A stretch of 64,000 nucleotides of DNA from Apostichopus japonicus (lineage: Eukaryota > Echinodermata > Holothuroidea > Aspidochirotida > Stichopodidae). The stretch spans positions 14,331,521 to 14,395,520 of the forward strand of contig NC_092562.1 of NCBI RefSeq assembly GCF_037975245.1, read 5' to 3'. Position numbers and translations under genes: made by a program. Below are positions 26,324-40,048 of this stretch, in pieces (position 1 is the first letter of the stretch; the number at the start of each line of letters is the position of its first letter). Under the pieces are notes generated by a model, which saw only the letters and a program-made list of their open reading frames with translations, searched no databases and was not told the origin of the DNA.

Positions 26324-26675
26324 TAAAGGCATTGAAGACTCGCGCACAGAGAAATGTCCCATGCCGGTAATCTGACCTAGTGTCGAATGAGGTGTAACAG
26401 AAGTGTTAGACACCACCATCGATCCCAAAAAATACACACACAGCTTGCTTGCTAATTAGACACTAGTGCACAGTCAATTCATGCAGCTATGGTCAATACC
26501 CACAACACAGTGTACATAGCAGCGATGGACATCTCAGGTCTAGATCAAAGATAACAAGGTATCACGTTTTATTACTGTCTGCATTTTGTAGCGACACGAA
26601 AAAAACTTCACTTGCAAGCAACGGAACTTTTTCAGATTGCGGCACAGGGTTTGGGGCGAGTGTTCAATGCCTTTA
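26324..26675. mobile_element. 348 bp inverted-repeat MITE with TA flanks
   Basis: The left end aaggcattgaagactcgcgc (26326) mirrors the right end, gcgagtgttcaatgcctt (ending 26673), with one mismatch in the first 18 or so bases. TA flanks both sides. No coding content. Confidence 0.75.
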
Positions 26676-29600
26676 GAGTGCCACTTTCTAGTTTGAGTCT
26701 TCAAGGCTTTGGCAAACTAAACAGAGAAACAGGTCCAAAGCTGTTAACACTACCGACCTAGGTACTCATCCATAGGTGTGTCAATTACCCTTTAGGTGTA
26801 TCACCCCTTACCGTCACTTGATATTTGACGCCAGTTTATCTCAGTCTATGAGTACTTGACACTGTTTGCCAGAACTACTTTCATGGCAGAATTTGCTAGT
26901 CAGTGTAACCTGGCTTGTGTTGTTAAGATCTACTACTTGTCCACAATGGCCATCAAGCTGTACACATATATTAGTTTAGTTATTTATACGTTGCATATAA
27001 TACTCATGGCAGCTCTCTACTGAATTGGTTTTCCTTTCATAGATAAAATATAAAACAGTTAGTGCTTATGAATTACTGTCTTGATAAAGAGCTTGCCTAC
27101 ATCTTGTTTTTCTTTTCACATTATAGTGTCCTACTCACATGAATCCAGTTTGATCACAGTAGGCCTATGTCGTTATAGGAAATGTGTGTAGAATGAAAGA
27201 AAAAATGCTAGTTCACCTCTAGGTGTTGTTTATTGCAGTGCTGTAAATACTTTTTTTTCAATAAAACTAAAGATGCCATGCTGTATATACATGTATGCAT
27301 AGGCCCTACTTATTTATTTTCCTCCTCCCATATTTGCTTCATCTAGGCCTATGTAAATAATATAGTATAGTCAGTATTGCGAAGTTCGCCATACTGCGAA
27401 GTTCGGGCACCCTAAGAAATACATGATTTTCACCATGAAAACCTACAGGAAGAGCCAAATTTCACCAAAAAGTACGAAGCTACAGTTATTTTCTCTCCAA
27501 AATGACCTGTGTGCAAGAAATTACTTACATATTTGTCAATAAAATGACGAAGATCTATGAAGTCTGTTATAATTACTGAAAGAGCAACAGCGCCACCAAT
27601 TTTTACCAGCGCCACACTGTAGGTTGCGTGGCCGAAATTCGCAATACTCTAGCAAGAAATACCAGTTCCACAATCACGAAGAATCTTCTTGGAAAACAAC
27701 GTGAAAACAGTTTGCAGGAAAGAAAGTTTGGCCGTGTATCGTACTATAACAAAATTCTCCCACCATATGAAGTATATTTTCAAATGATTTATACCAGAAG
27801 ATTTAGTTTTGGGGTGTTTTAAGTCTTAAGTGGGCGAACTTCGAAGTCACCATCCTACATGTACATGCTCCTTACAGTATTTATCTGGCCTCCAGATGAA
27901 TAGTATGGGAATATTTCCTTTTATAACGGCAACAGGTGGTATATTACGAGTCATACTGATTGCCTTATGTTAGAATGTTAGTGACATAAATTCATCCTGC
28001 TGGATAGAGAGAGGGGGAAAGAGGTACAACAGGACACATTCCCTTATTCTCCAGGCAACTATGTGAATAGTTAAGACACCGCTCCTTATATCGGTTGATG
28101 TGGGGTTACCAAGAAGGCCTATTCTTCATTCCGACGGCTGCGGGTGAATAAAATGGTGCCTTTTCACACACTGCTTAGTTTTATTTTGGTGTCGCGAAAC
28201 TCACTGCTGTACACAGTGAAGCATAGGCTAAAACAGTAACGATAAAACGGTATAGGCCTAACTCCCAAACTACACAACATTTTACTCACCTCAAATTATA
28301 GCACAATCCATGATCGGTGCTCAGGATTTTGAAGGAGATAAGAAAGATCGATTGGCGGTAACTTCATGGAATTAAAAGAACACGGAACACAGTGAATGAC
28401 ACAAAGAATAATACAGTTTAGTAAAACTAGAGATAGCCCAAAGGCCTGGTGGACTGCTGTTGCTAACTACAGACAGTTCCGTCACACGTACGTAACTACT
28501 GATGACATGATGAATGGTAAACACGAATTTTGTTACCGATGTGAAGTTAGTTACTTATTCCGCGTTCCTGGATCCTGCGATGTTTACGAACCTTTCCTAG
28601 AAGATTTGTAGTAGTTTGAAAGATCATAACGTTGGTCCATAAATTGGAAACCTCATGTTGTTTTCTTTCGAAATTTCCACTTACTTTTCTAGATCACGCC
28701 GACTTTTCGTCTACAAATTTCGGCATTTGTTTTACTTATTTAGAGGTTTTTTGAGCTTTCTCCATTTAAAAATCCAGCCTTTCACAGACCTCAAAATTGT
28801 GACCATTTACAAAATAATTTAATCAACTTCCTTAGTTCTTATCTCAAAGTTTTGACCATAACCTCGTAATTACGTAACTGTTTCCCTCGAAATTTCGACT
28901 TTTCATAGAAAACTGTTGACACTTTTATGTCAAAGGTATAAGTTTTTCATCAAAAGTCCAAATATCTACGTGGTAAAATTCCAAGTGATCACGTGGTTTA
29001 TCTTTAAATTTCTACTTCATACCGGCTTTTTCACCGAAATTGTGATTTTTTGTAACGAAATTTCCACGAAAGTCAGTATTTCGGTTGCGTTAATATTTTT
29101 GTCTCTTTATGTTTAAAATTTTGAGAAAAAGTTGAAACTTCGACGGATAATAGGATATGTCAAATGAAAATAATAATTGCCTTATACACCTCTGTTTGAT
29201 ATTGCATTGTCACTCTTATTTGTTTATCATTAAACTGGAGTTTAATCAAACATCGTGGATAATTATCAGTTGATTGCCACTTTCACAGATCGGATACACA
29301 AAGTGTCGTGCAATATGCTAGTCTGGTCAGGTGGAAAGTTGCATACGGTTACGGAGTGTATCATTCTTAAAAATGAAACACAAGCAGCATATGTAAGGCA
29401 ACAGTTTGTATTAATTCTGAGCATTTATCCATTCCATATAGGCGTATCACATTTCAGACAACACATAGATTAATTCTCGTACTTGCAATTGATTCAAATA
29501 CTTTTGTGAAATTAACAAGAAACAGAGACACGTACCTGTATGACTAACCGTGTATTATAAGGCACGGATAGGTATTTTTCGCAGACACTGGAATTAACTC

Positions 29601-29926
29601 TAGTCCATATGTACAGAATACGTAAGAAGCTATAGGTCTATGCGGTACGTGGCGCTGTCGGGTAGAGCACTGAGTTAAGAGAATATGACGATCCGGCTTC
29701 CGGACTTTTGGCTTTTCTGCCAGACTCCTCCGCATGTTTAACTAAGCTGAGAAGTATATATACCTAACATTATTTAAGAGTGAGTCTTCGAATGCCGGTG
29801 GCTAACGACGTTGGTCACTCATATAGGTAGAGGTCGCTATTCAAGAAGACCCGTAAGCTTACCACATAAACAGGAGAAACGTTTCTTCCTTTTACGGTCT
29901 TCTGTAATCCAGCTATGCTACCTAAA
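26676..29926. other. No gene recognised
   Basis: Weak inverted motifs containing gcgaagttcg occur at 27376-27410, 27630 and 27832 and may be a decayed MITE. From 28620 to 29140 the DNA is rich in gaaatttccac-like words resembling the inside of the 5347-9111 element. No exon could be supported. Confidence 0.4.
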
Positions 29927-30205
29927 AGTGACACCAGGCGCGTAGCCAGGAATTTGCCAAGGGAGAGGCGAAATGTAGGCAAACTATCTGAGCCGTAGAC
30001 ACGGCATTGCAAACTACCAGAGCCGTATATAGAGAAACTATCTAAGCGTAGCGCCACCATAATTGACTGAAAATGCCTCCCAGATCGCTGGAAATGGCAC
30101 TTCCAAGGCCTTGTAAGTTGCATCTTAGCATTTTCTCTTTTGAAATTACTAGAGGCTGCCCCCTTCGCCCCCCCCCCTCCCCTTGGCTACGAGCCTGAGT
30201 GACAC
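29927..30205. mobile_element. hAT-like MITE (CAGGCGCGTAGCC family), copy 1
   Basis: The element is 29935-30197. Ends are caggcgcgtagcca and tggctacgagcctg. The octamer AGTGACAC is repeated exactly on both sides (29927-29934, 30198-30205), which fits hAT insertion. The body contains gaaaatgcctcccagatcgc and ttgtaagttgcatct, shared with copies 2 and 3, and a C-rich right side. Confidence 0.93.
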
Positions 30206-31129
30206 GCAGGCTTTCAATCGTCCTTTTGGCTAAGATTTATTGCGTTCCCCTTCTGAAGTGGAAGCGTGATACCTACCTGACGATGATCACTAAGTCACGA
30301 ACCCGATACACACAGTAACTACTATGAGAACTACACGAGAACACAGTAACTACTATGAATGTACCACAGTAAAAAGGGAATCGTGCTATAAATCGGTATC
30401 ATGTGCTGTCAGTAAGAACTGAGGATATGTGTAACCCCAACAAATCCAGCTTGATGCCTTTTGGGGGGATTACACATAATATACTCAGACCTTACTGTAA
30501 TCCTACACTCTAAAAAAGTTGGTCATTTTTTTTGCCCAACTTTTAACCAACGCTGGGGAAGTATGTATCCAACCAACTGTTGAGCATTTTTTGCCCAATT
30601 GCCGCTGGGTAATGTTTTTACTCATAGTTGGGCATATTATTTTACCCAAAAATAGTAATTAAGAAATTACCCAACTGGCCTGTTGGGCAATGTTTATCAT
30701 TTGTTGGCGAAATATTGAATACGAATATCATATGGTTGGGTATCCTTTACTACTAATTGGGCAACATAGGGCTATTTATTGGTCGATATTTCGACATTAT
30801 TTAAGCAGTTTTTCTCCCTTTATTGGGTAATGGATAGTTAATCAATATATTCATAATGATCAATACAGGTATTTCACGGTTTTTTACTGACTATACACAA
30901 AAATGTTGAATGATATAAATTAAAATAGGTGGGATGAACATGGAAGGTTGGATGATTGTGAACAAGTATAGCATACACCAAACCAAAAAGACAGATCTAA
31001 CAACACAGTGTATTGTAGAATGATTTATTGAACATCTACTTTCTTGAAGCAGCATATCAAAACAAATTTAAAGCAGATAAAACAGATTAAAATCATAAAG
31101 AAAAAATACACTTATCACATCCCACTTTG

Positions 31130-31670
31130 CTATTGTAGCATGCAACTATTGTCAATCAATTGTCATAGTAACATGTAACTGTCATCCACCCATTGCTATT
31201 ATAGCATGCTACTCACGTCCACCCATTGCTATTGTAACATGCTACTCTCATCCACCCATTGCTACTGTAGCATGCTATTTTTGTCTACCCATTGCTATTG
31301 TAACATGCTACTCTCATCCACCCATTGCTACTGTAGCATGCTATTTTTATCTACCCATTGCTATTGTAACATGCTACTCTCTTCCACCCACTGCTATATT
31401 GTAGCATGCTACTCTCATCCACCCATTGCTACTGTAGCATGCTATTTTTGTCTACCCATTGCTATTGTAACATGCTACTCACGTCCACCCATTGCTATAT
31501 TGTAGCATGCTACTCTCATCCACCCATTGCTACTGTAGCATGCTACTCTCACCCACCCATTGCTATTGTAGCATGCTACTCTCATCCACCCATTGCTACT
31601 GTAGCATGCTACTCTCATCCACCCATTGCTATTGTAGCATACTTCTCTCGTTCACCCATTGCTTCTCCTG
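31130..31670. repeat. 33 bp minisatellite inside the 7.35 kb element
   Basis: The unit is roughly attgctattgtaacatgct plus actctcatccaccc, repeated about 16 times. Variants alternate (actctcatcc versus atttttgtct), giving a partly 66 bp higher-order pattern. The reading frames through it, rich in HCYCSMLLSSTH, are repeat artefacts. Confidence 0.95.
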
Positions 31671-32391
31671 TCATTGTTTATCAAAATGTGTTTATTTTTA
31701 CACTGTGCCTGGTTAGTTCTCAAATTCAAGAAATATATGAGCAGGGAAGCATTACCAACCCATGTAATCAACAGTTTAAGGATCATGAATCAGAAACTGC
31801 TATGGGCGCAGGATCATAAATCAGAAACTGTTTTGGCGCAAGTCTAGATAAGCTTTAAAAGATGACCAAAGGCTGATTCCCATATTAAATCTTCTATCAG
31901 TAATAGAAAACTAATCCAAATGAGACAGCACAGGTGGAAACACATATCTTATGTTTCAACATTTAATTACATTTTAGTTTTGTTGGAACGAGACTGGTTA
32001 GCTAACACCAGATCATTGTGATGCTAAACCAAAGCTATGGGTACCATCATGTCATGTTAGTACTCTATGCACAGGTTTTCCGAAATATTAACTGATTTTG
32101 TAAGACATTACTGTGATGGTGTTAATGAATATAATCTATTAAAACAAATTATTTTTGGCTGATTCAGTATGAAATAAAAATGGCAAACACTTAAACATGA
32201 ATGATGAAACCAAGTTAACTGATACTGTAATTCACCAAATTCCTTGAACGCCAAGCCATGAAAGCTAAGTAATAGAACAATGGAAGTTAAGAAAAATCAT
32301 CTGTAATTTTACACAGTATTTACACTTTAAATTTGTTCTATCAAGATGTAATGCATGATATAAATACAATGAATAGTTAGGAATAAAAGAA

Positions 32392-32798
32392 CTACTTTGA
32401 ATCTGATGCGATGAATGCACGCAGATTTCGAATGGAACTTGTGATGCTTGCCTCAGTGAAGTCATAGATCACAACCTGCAAAAACTGCCATGCAATCTTA
32501 CACGTTGGTTGATATTTAATGTCAAATATGTACATGGCCTTAAAGCATACGTCAATAGCTTTCATGAGTGACTGCTGAGGGAGTGCATTCCGTTCTATGA
32601 TGACATAAGTTTGTGATGGAGTTATCCGACTTCCCCTGCACACAACATATGGCTGTGGGGTTTCTGTTGCTTTGAGGGTCTTTACATATTGGTCTATGTC
32701 AAACACTTCCTATGGAAAGAAAGAAAAATGCAATATTTTAAGAAGTGTAGTTATCTACAATTTCATGAAATGACACAAATTTAAAAAACATGAAGCTA

Positions 32799-32863
<65 letters not shown>

Positions 32864-35308
32864 ATATATAAAATATAAATATAAATGAGCAGTCTTCAAC
32901 AATTTTGAGATCCCTCTAAGCTCCCCATTTTACTGGAGCTGTCAAGAAAACTTTCAAAAATTTTACCCAGTGACCTCAAATAACATTTGAACCCCCCCCC
33001 CCCAGAAAAAAAGGAAGACTTCTTTTACTGAATATGGTTGATATACACATCAAATATGAGACCTGTCTGAGCTTCCCAGTCTGAGTTATTTGAGTCACTA
33101 TTTCAAACCTGCTGTTTGAGCCCTGCATTCAAATGGGGATGTAGAAAAACTTACTGTTGCACATCAATGAAGCAGTTTACTGAATCATTTGCTGAGTTGT
33201 GACCCTTTCTACCCTTTCCACTCCTTCCACTTCTGAATATGATAGCTAACAGGGAAAAGGCCAGATTCTTTGTTTCTTCTGTGAAGATAAAAACAGTTAA
33301 ACTGTTAATTATTCACCCCTTAAAACTGGCTAGTTAAATTTCTGCAGAATACAAAATATAATATTTAGGCACCCTTTAAAATTTCTGTTTATGAGAATCA
33401 CTTCCATTGTTAAACTTTCATTATAGTAATGAGAGAAGCAGTATACATTCTAACCTTTGGTAACGTTAAACATCCAAGTTTCCAAATATTCATTACGTGA
33501 AAATTTTTGTATAGTCTCTAGAAAAGGCACTTTGCAGATTTTGACCTCCAGCTGGTGACCTATTTCTATTAACAGGAATAAATTAAGGATAACAACCTCA
33601 CAAGATATGATCATATATCAATACACAATGGTGCATGTGCATGGACAGATTCACAGAGACACAGTCTGATAAAGGGTTGTCACTGACATGCATGTGCCAT
33701 TTACATTGCCTGATTGATGTAAAGATGGAAATATTGCCTTGCCGATGTAAGAGTACCACAGACTTGGAGTCCCCCTAAAACTTAACCCAATGTTAGACTT
33801 CATTATTAACCATTTAAAAGGTTTTTCCAATTGTCCAACAATAAAAAGGCTCTATTCCTTGATTTTTGAACAGCAATCACCAATCACTAATTTGATGGAC
33901 CAACAAGTCAACATATGTCTGTTTGTTTTGTATATTTAGGCTTACCCTTTGTGAGGTCATCAAGTTTAGTATTCTGCATACCTAGGACCTCCCTCCAATT
34001 TAGCTGTTGGCTGTATAAAATAACTTTTCTTGCCACCTTCTCCCATCTTTGATAGAGTTTGTTTGATCTTGATGGATACAGCAATGCAAAGTCTTGCTCA
34101 ATCTAAAATGAAAATGAAATAGTTTTTTTAAGTCACCAGTGGAACATGACTCTTTTTGGGAACAGCTGCATGCTATACATGGAAAGACTCACACATTAAA
34201 AAGCTTAGAAAATAGTTACTGTGGAACCCAATTATTTGTGGATTAAATGATAACTTATGATAATTATTTCAGACCTTTAACAGCCAAACAACATACATAA
34301 AGTAACCCAGGGTAACGATGGTTTCATGAGAACAAACTATCAGTGAACACTGTTTGGCATTCTGCTTTACTATTCCCCCTCAATGTGTAAGAACATAGAT
34401 TACCTGCAGATTTTACATACACAACTTTCATTTAAGCCTTACAAAAACAAATCAAATTTGTCTATAGCCAGCTGTCTTTAAAGATAAAAAAATATATGAA
34501 AATGCCTAACTTGGCTGGAATGAGTGTCAGGTGCAATCATATTAATCATTAAAAAAAAAGCAAAGTATTTAATAGAATTTTACCATTCCTGGGTCCAACA
34601 ATCACGGAAACTCAGCAATGGTGGTGTTAACACTCCCCAGACTTTCTTTCATTCTCTTTTGGCGGTAGAAAGCTGTTTTCCCCATGAAAACAGTAACTTG
34701 GTCTTCAGGTTCCTTGTTGTATTTAAGCCATTGATTCATCATAACAAGTTCTTCTTCATTTTCAGGTGCTACTGGTGCTGAGAAATGAATTGTAAAGTAA
34801 CTTCTATGTAATTGTTTTTGCTTTGTGCGGGCTTATTGCACTTTAATACTCTTGTATGCTGACTGCATGAACTGGATAGGCTTGTTAATGCTGTTATATA
34901 CAACTTTAGGTATTCATCTGGATGATGTTACTCAATATGTAATATGTACCTACAGTACCACTATCCTGCAAAAGATGATAGAAATCTATCCTACTAAAAC
35001 TGAGAAAGGATAATTTAAGTCATGCCTCATTGTTACTATTCTTGTTATAGCTACCCCAAGAAACAGGCAGACTTCACTCACCACAAGGCATCTGTTGTAA
35101 TCAATCCATTATAATTGTTATAGAGATATAGTCTTTACAAGCTTTTGTAGCCACATAATGTATTAATCATTAGCACACATTTACCTTGACTGCAAACAAC
35201 TTTGACTCTGCTTTTATTGGCAATGCCATGTACATGCTTGAGGTGGAAAAAAAGTTTCTTGTTGCCTCCTTCTATAGTCCTAAGGCATTTGAAACAGGTG
35301 CATGACAT
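32392..35308 (-). pseudogene. Decayed element-borne gene: C2H2-like exon plus conserved unnamed C-terminal region
   Basis: Minus-strand exons can be joined in phase: 35308-35185 (starts MSCTCFKCLRT, with CxxC then HLKHVH, a C2H2-like finger), 34777-34584 (WLKYNKEPEDQV to IAEFP), 34102-33982 (IEQDFALLYPSRSN to NWREVL) and 33278-33155 (EETKNLAFSLLAIIFRSG). The last exon, 32709-32392, reads FDIDQYVKTL through GSRITPSQTYVIIERNALP to its own stop. This resembles a large unnamed family in fish and invertebrates whose members carry SAM or C2H2 N-termini. Lesions: an in-frame TGA at 34604-34602, where the family pattern EFPRL suggests arginine, and a phase clash between the 33155 donor and 32709 acceptor. 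The role in the element is unknown. Confidence 0.7.
32790..32870. repeat. (TA)n microsatellite
   Basis: TA dinucleotide run with two short interruptions, inside an intron of the element gene. Confidence 0.95.
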
Positions 35309-35320
35309 CTTTAGACTTAC

Positions 35321-37541
35321 CTCTTCTCGCCGACCCTTTAAAAATGTCAGTCTCAGTCCGACTTTAGGAATCAATTCTTTTATACTTAATTCATCCAACA
35401 AGGCGAATGCAGTCACATCAATTCCATTTTCTGTTGAGAAAAAAAAGAAGAAAAAAAATGAACCACAACTTAGCATTGGCAGCAGAGTTTGAAAGCTTCG
35501 GGAGTCATAATCATTTGACTGTATAGGACTGGATTTTGATGGATGCTGCCCTATTGGAAGGTTTTGCTTTCAAATTTTAACTTTGAAGTCAGTTTTGAAG
35601 GAAGTTCCATATACTATTAGCACATGTTAATTTGTTTGTGGTATTGGGCAATTTATTTTTCTGGTCTAACCTGCAAAGCATCCTCAGTGATAACACTTGT
35701 CACAGTTTGCAGCTTTAATTTATTTGCAGGAACATCCCTTAAAATTAATTTATATTGTATATATTCATTATTACGACTGACTGAACAGTGCCCTAACCCC
35801 CCCCCCCCCTTTTATGACAGTGGTTGCAACATTAATAAATACAACCATGCACAATTGTGACAACAATTAAATTCATTGCCATCAAGGTATATGAGATGCA
35901 TGGCTTGACATAACCCACAGCTGAAAGAAGCTGCGCCATCATGCCCTATATATTTTGCCATTAGTGCCCCATCTTACAGTGTTGTACATTGTAAACTTGT
36001 ATTACACTTAGCCTTGCACTATAAAGTACAGTGCCTAAGTCTGTTGGCTCAGCCGAGCACTGAACATTTTCACCCAGCACTATATCAAAAATCGCCAATT
36101 ACGCTGTTCACTATATCCATCTGGTGCAAGGAAAACTTCAAATATCTAACCTATATTACTCAATTACTGATAGAAATTTTGGAATTCTACACTTAAAATG
36201 TTGTGTTTAGTATTAAATCAATCTTACGTTCTAAATTATTGTGGTAGTTTGCATCGTTAAAGCATCCGTTCATATATAGTTAACCTACATAGGCTTAGCT
36301 TATTATCGTTGGCGAGCTTTGCATGTGACCTACTGTACGTACCGTTAGTTAATGGATCTGAATACTGCATTTGTCATTATATGCAAGCGATTTGCCTCAT
36401 TGAAGCTAGCGGCCACTAAGTTCAAGCGCAGACAGTACTCTGATGCATATATAGCCCAATATCAATGATGAAATGATGAATGCTGTTACAGTGTTAGTGG
36501 CTGCTCTTAGTCTTAATGGCTGCTAGCTTCAAGCAAGTAAGCAGTTAACTGGTGCACATATAGTGATCACTAAACTAACGTGGCCCTATTCCTATGCCCA
36601 TAGCCTACAGGATTTGTTCTCAATCTTACCATTTTTTTTTTAAGTTACAATGTATTGGCTAGGGTAATACAGGCTTAAACTACGTTAAGTGGTTATGTTT
36701 GAAGTAAATATTCAAAGACATCGTCAGTTTTAAGGGCTCCAAAAGTAGCATAATCTGGTATCTGATACTGAGCAAATTTAATTTGACTTCCATCCCCCTA
36801 CTCACGTTGAGTTTGACTCGAGTTGACATTTCCCCTCGTTTTGACCCTTCCCCAATCTGTCACTAGAATAACAACCAGTCCGCTAATTCTAAATTTAAAA
36901 ATTCCTGGGCACAACCCTAGGTTACTAGACCTAACGTCAGACGGTAGGGTTTGCTTGGTAGCTTAATTTGTACAAATTCGATTGAGCAAATTTGGCATAG
37001 CCTAACGTTAAACCTGTGCTAGTTGGCCAGTAGCATATAGGCTAAGTACGTAGGCTAGAAAAGTACTACGTACACTACTCCTACTATCTAGGCCTACGTA
37101 CCCTAGCGCTTGGAACTTGTACATTAATGAATTTCATGCACGGTTATCTGGTGTCAAGTTAGGTCCCAATGTCTTTCGTCAATATTAACATCAATACAAT
37201 TCCAATTCGATCGTTGCAGCTACTAGTAGTAGTATAACAATATTAAATATAGCCAAAAGCTAGGCCTAATCTGGACCTAGGCTACACTAGTTAAGTTACG
37301 TTTGACCTATCGAGTAACGTTACTCATTATGCTTTTCGACCTTACCTGACGCTATCTCTTTGTATACCAATATTTACATCATTTTCATATCAACATAATA
37401 TAGGTTTGTAATTTTGTTAGCCTGCTCTTCAATAGTACATTCTTACCTTGAAACTTGTCTATCAGCTCTTCAACCCCCCATTTTTGTAGGATTTCTTCGA
37501 TAGGCCTGCCAATCTTCTATATTTTCATCTACACTCGTCAT
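35321..37541 (-). pseudogene. SAM-domain exons of the 7.35 kb element
   Basis: Two exons encode an atypical SAM domain. The first, 37516-37447, reads GRPIEEILQKWGVEELIDKF. The second, 35430-35321, reads NGIDVTAFALLDELSIKELI then PKVGLRLTFLKGRREE. The junction is in phase (G|AA). An ATG at 37541 (MTSVDENIEDW) lies just upstream but in another frame, so either a frameshift near 37505 or an extra acceptor is needed. The second exon ends phase 0, while the exon at 34777 needs phase 1, so these may be a separate transcript from the C2H2-containing exons. SAM domains usually mediate protein-protein contacts. Here the domain would belong to an element-encoded protein, not a host regulator. Confidence 0.65.
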
Positions 37542-38006
37542 GTACACTGTATGTATGAGCTATGCGATGATACGTAACGTACGGTGTTTGTCCATGCAAA
37601 CACACACAAATGTATAGGCAAAACGTTCATTTTTTCGTCGCAGATGTGCGCGTCGCCCCAGTCAGTACCAGTGACTTTCGATTTGGCGGGACGCTTACCA
37701 AATGTTGGGTATATTTCATTCACTTTGCACAGCGGTTTACTAAATTCTGTTTTACTATAAGTTGGTCAACACATAGAGCAGGGATTTTGCCCAATATTGT
37801 TAAAGAACTCCCCAACCGAGCATTTGCCCAGAAAATATTACCCATCTTTTTAAGAGTGTAATGCTACCGATGTATCAGATTTATCAGCACGATCCAGTTT
37901 TTACTGTTGTGTGCATGAAGCCTGAAAATTTACAGAAGTTACTGTAATCTCTGTGTGAATCGAAGTTGAGTCACAATCTCGATGCACTGGAGGGACTGGG
38001 GTTGAG

Positions 38007-38034
38007 CAGGGAGTTGTTCCATAACAACTCCCTG
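38007..38034. repeat. Perfect 12 bp hairpin
   Basis: cagggagttgtt, loop ccat, then aacaactccctg. A related hairpin beginning cagggagctgct lies at 43033-43060, and a half copy at about 56887. Confidence 0.8.
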
Positions 38035-38318
38035 GGTTGAGCTAGTGGTTTATTCAGTCGTTGATTGGTTTCATAATCAAGGTTCTTTCCTGGGTGATTT
38101 TTCTTAAAAATTGTATTAAATCCGAGAAGGGGTGACAATCAGTCGGCGATGCATTTAAAACAACAGTATATAGGATATACCACAGAAGATGGAAGCGGAA
38201 ACAGCTTTCTAAATCTATGAAAACGTTATTTCTTGTTGCCTCTTGTGGGTTCAGTGCGAGAAAATTCTATCAAATCTTATTCAGGGTGAGGTGGCATTTA
38301 TGTGTGATAACATGCATC

Positions 38319-38616
38319 GTACAGTGCAAACCCGTAGCCAGGAATTATGAGAGAGAGAGACACAGACGATCTAAGGAGGTACTGAATACTTGTGTCCTTT
38401 ACCTTTGGAAATTTTATTCAGAAAATGCAAAGATTTTTCCAAAAAGGCCAACAATTAATTCCATACGATAACAGTTAATACTTGCAGTACACAAATGTAG
38501 GACACCGCTCCCTAAGACGGTCATCAGACAACATTTGGTCCTCGCCCCCTCCCCCCCCCCCTCCCCAACACCACCACGACCAATTTCGATATCCGGCCTA
38601 CGGGCCTGGGATAGTG
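38319..38616. mobile_element. Old hAT-like MITE, probable
   Basis: The candidate element is 38327-38608. Ends caaacccgtagccagg and cggcctacgggcctg are imperfect inverted copies of the CAGGCGCGTAGCC type. Flanking octamers gtacagtg and ggatagtg agree at 6 of 8 positions. The right half has the C-rich tract typical of these elements. Confidence 0.5.
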
Positions 38617-38842
38617 TACCGACATGGGGTACACTTACCTTTCTGAAAGCGTTATTTATTTGGATAGTTCACACAGAAGTAATGAATGTGACGAAAATAG
38701 TACTTGCCGAGGGCGATCAGTATATGCAAAAACTGTGTTCGCCACATCAGAAAGTTCTCAAATACCTTTAACAAATATTCAGATGAAAGAGATATTAGAA
38801 ATGACAATAGGCCTAGATCAATCAATGCATCATGACAGAACA

Positions 38843-40048
<1,206 letters not shown>

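Larger units (their letters stand above)
30498..37866 (-). mobile_element. 7.35 kb element with CACTCT ends and a SAM/C2H2-type gene
   Basis: The element spans 30506-37858. Its tips are cactctaaaaaagttgg on the left and, read inward from the right, cactcttaaaaagatgg. The flanking octamers are TAATCCTA (30498-30505) and TAATGCTA (37859-37866), a target duplication with one mismatch. Both subterminal regions are crowded with ttgggcaa, gcccaac and ttaccca words. The interior holds a 33 bp minisatellite at the left and a decayed multi-exon minus-strand gene. Size, ends and duplication mark it as one inserted unit. The superfamily is not settled: an 8 bp duplication is shared by hAT, KDZ/Zisupton and others, and no DDE-type transposase was recognised. 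Confidence 0.87.

Noticed and set aside
27374-27850. MITE with gcgaagttcg inverted ends
   Set aside because: Several partly matching motifs but no consistent pair of ends and no target duplication.
29640-29715. Possible tRNA (gtggcgctgtcgggtagagc)
   Set aside because: There is only a vague A-box resemblance; no B box and no cloverleaf.
31206-31819. Cys/His-rich frames resembling zinc-binding repeats
   Set aside because: They come from the 33 bp minisatellite; other frames of the same repeat are equally open.
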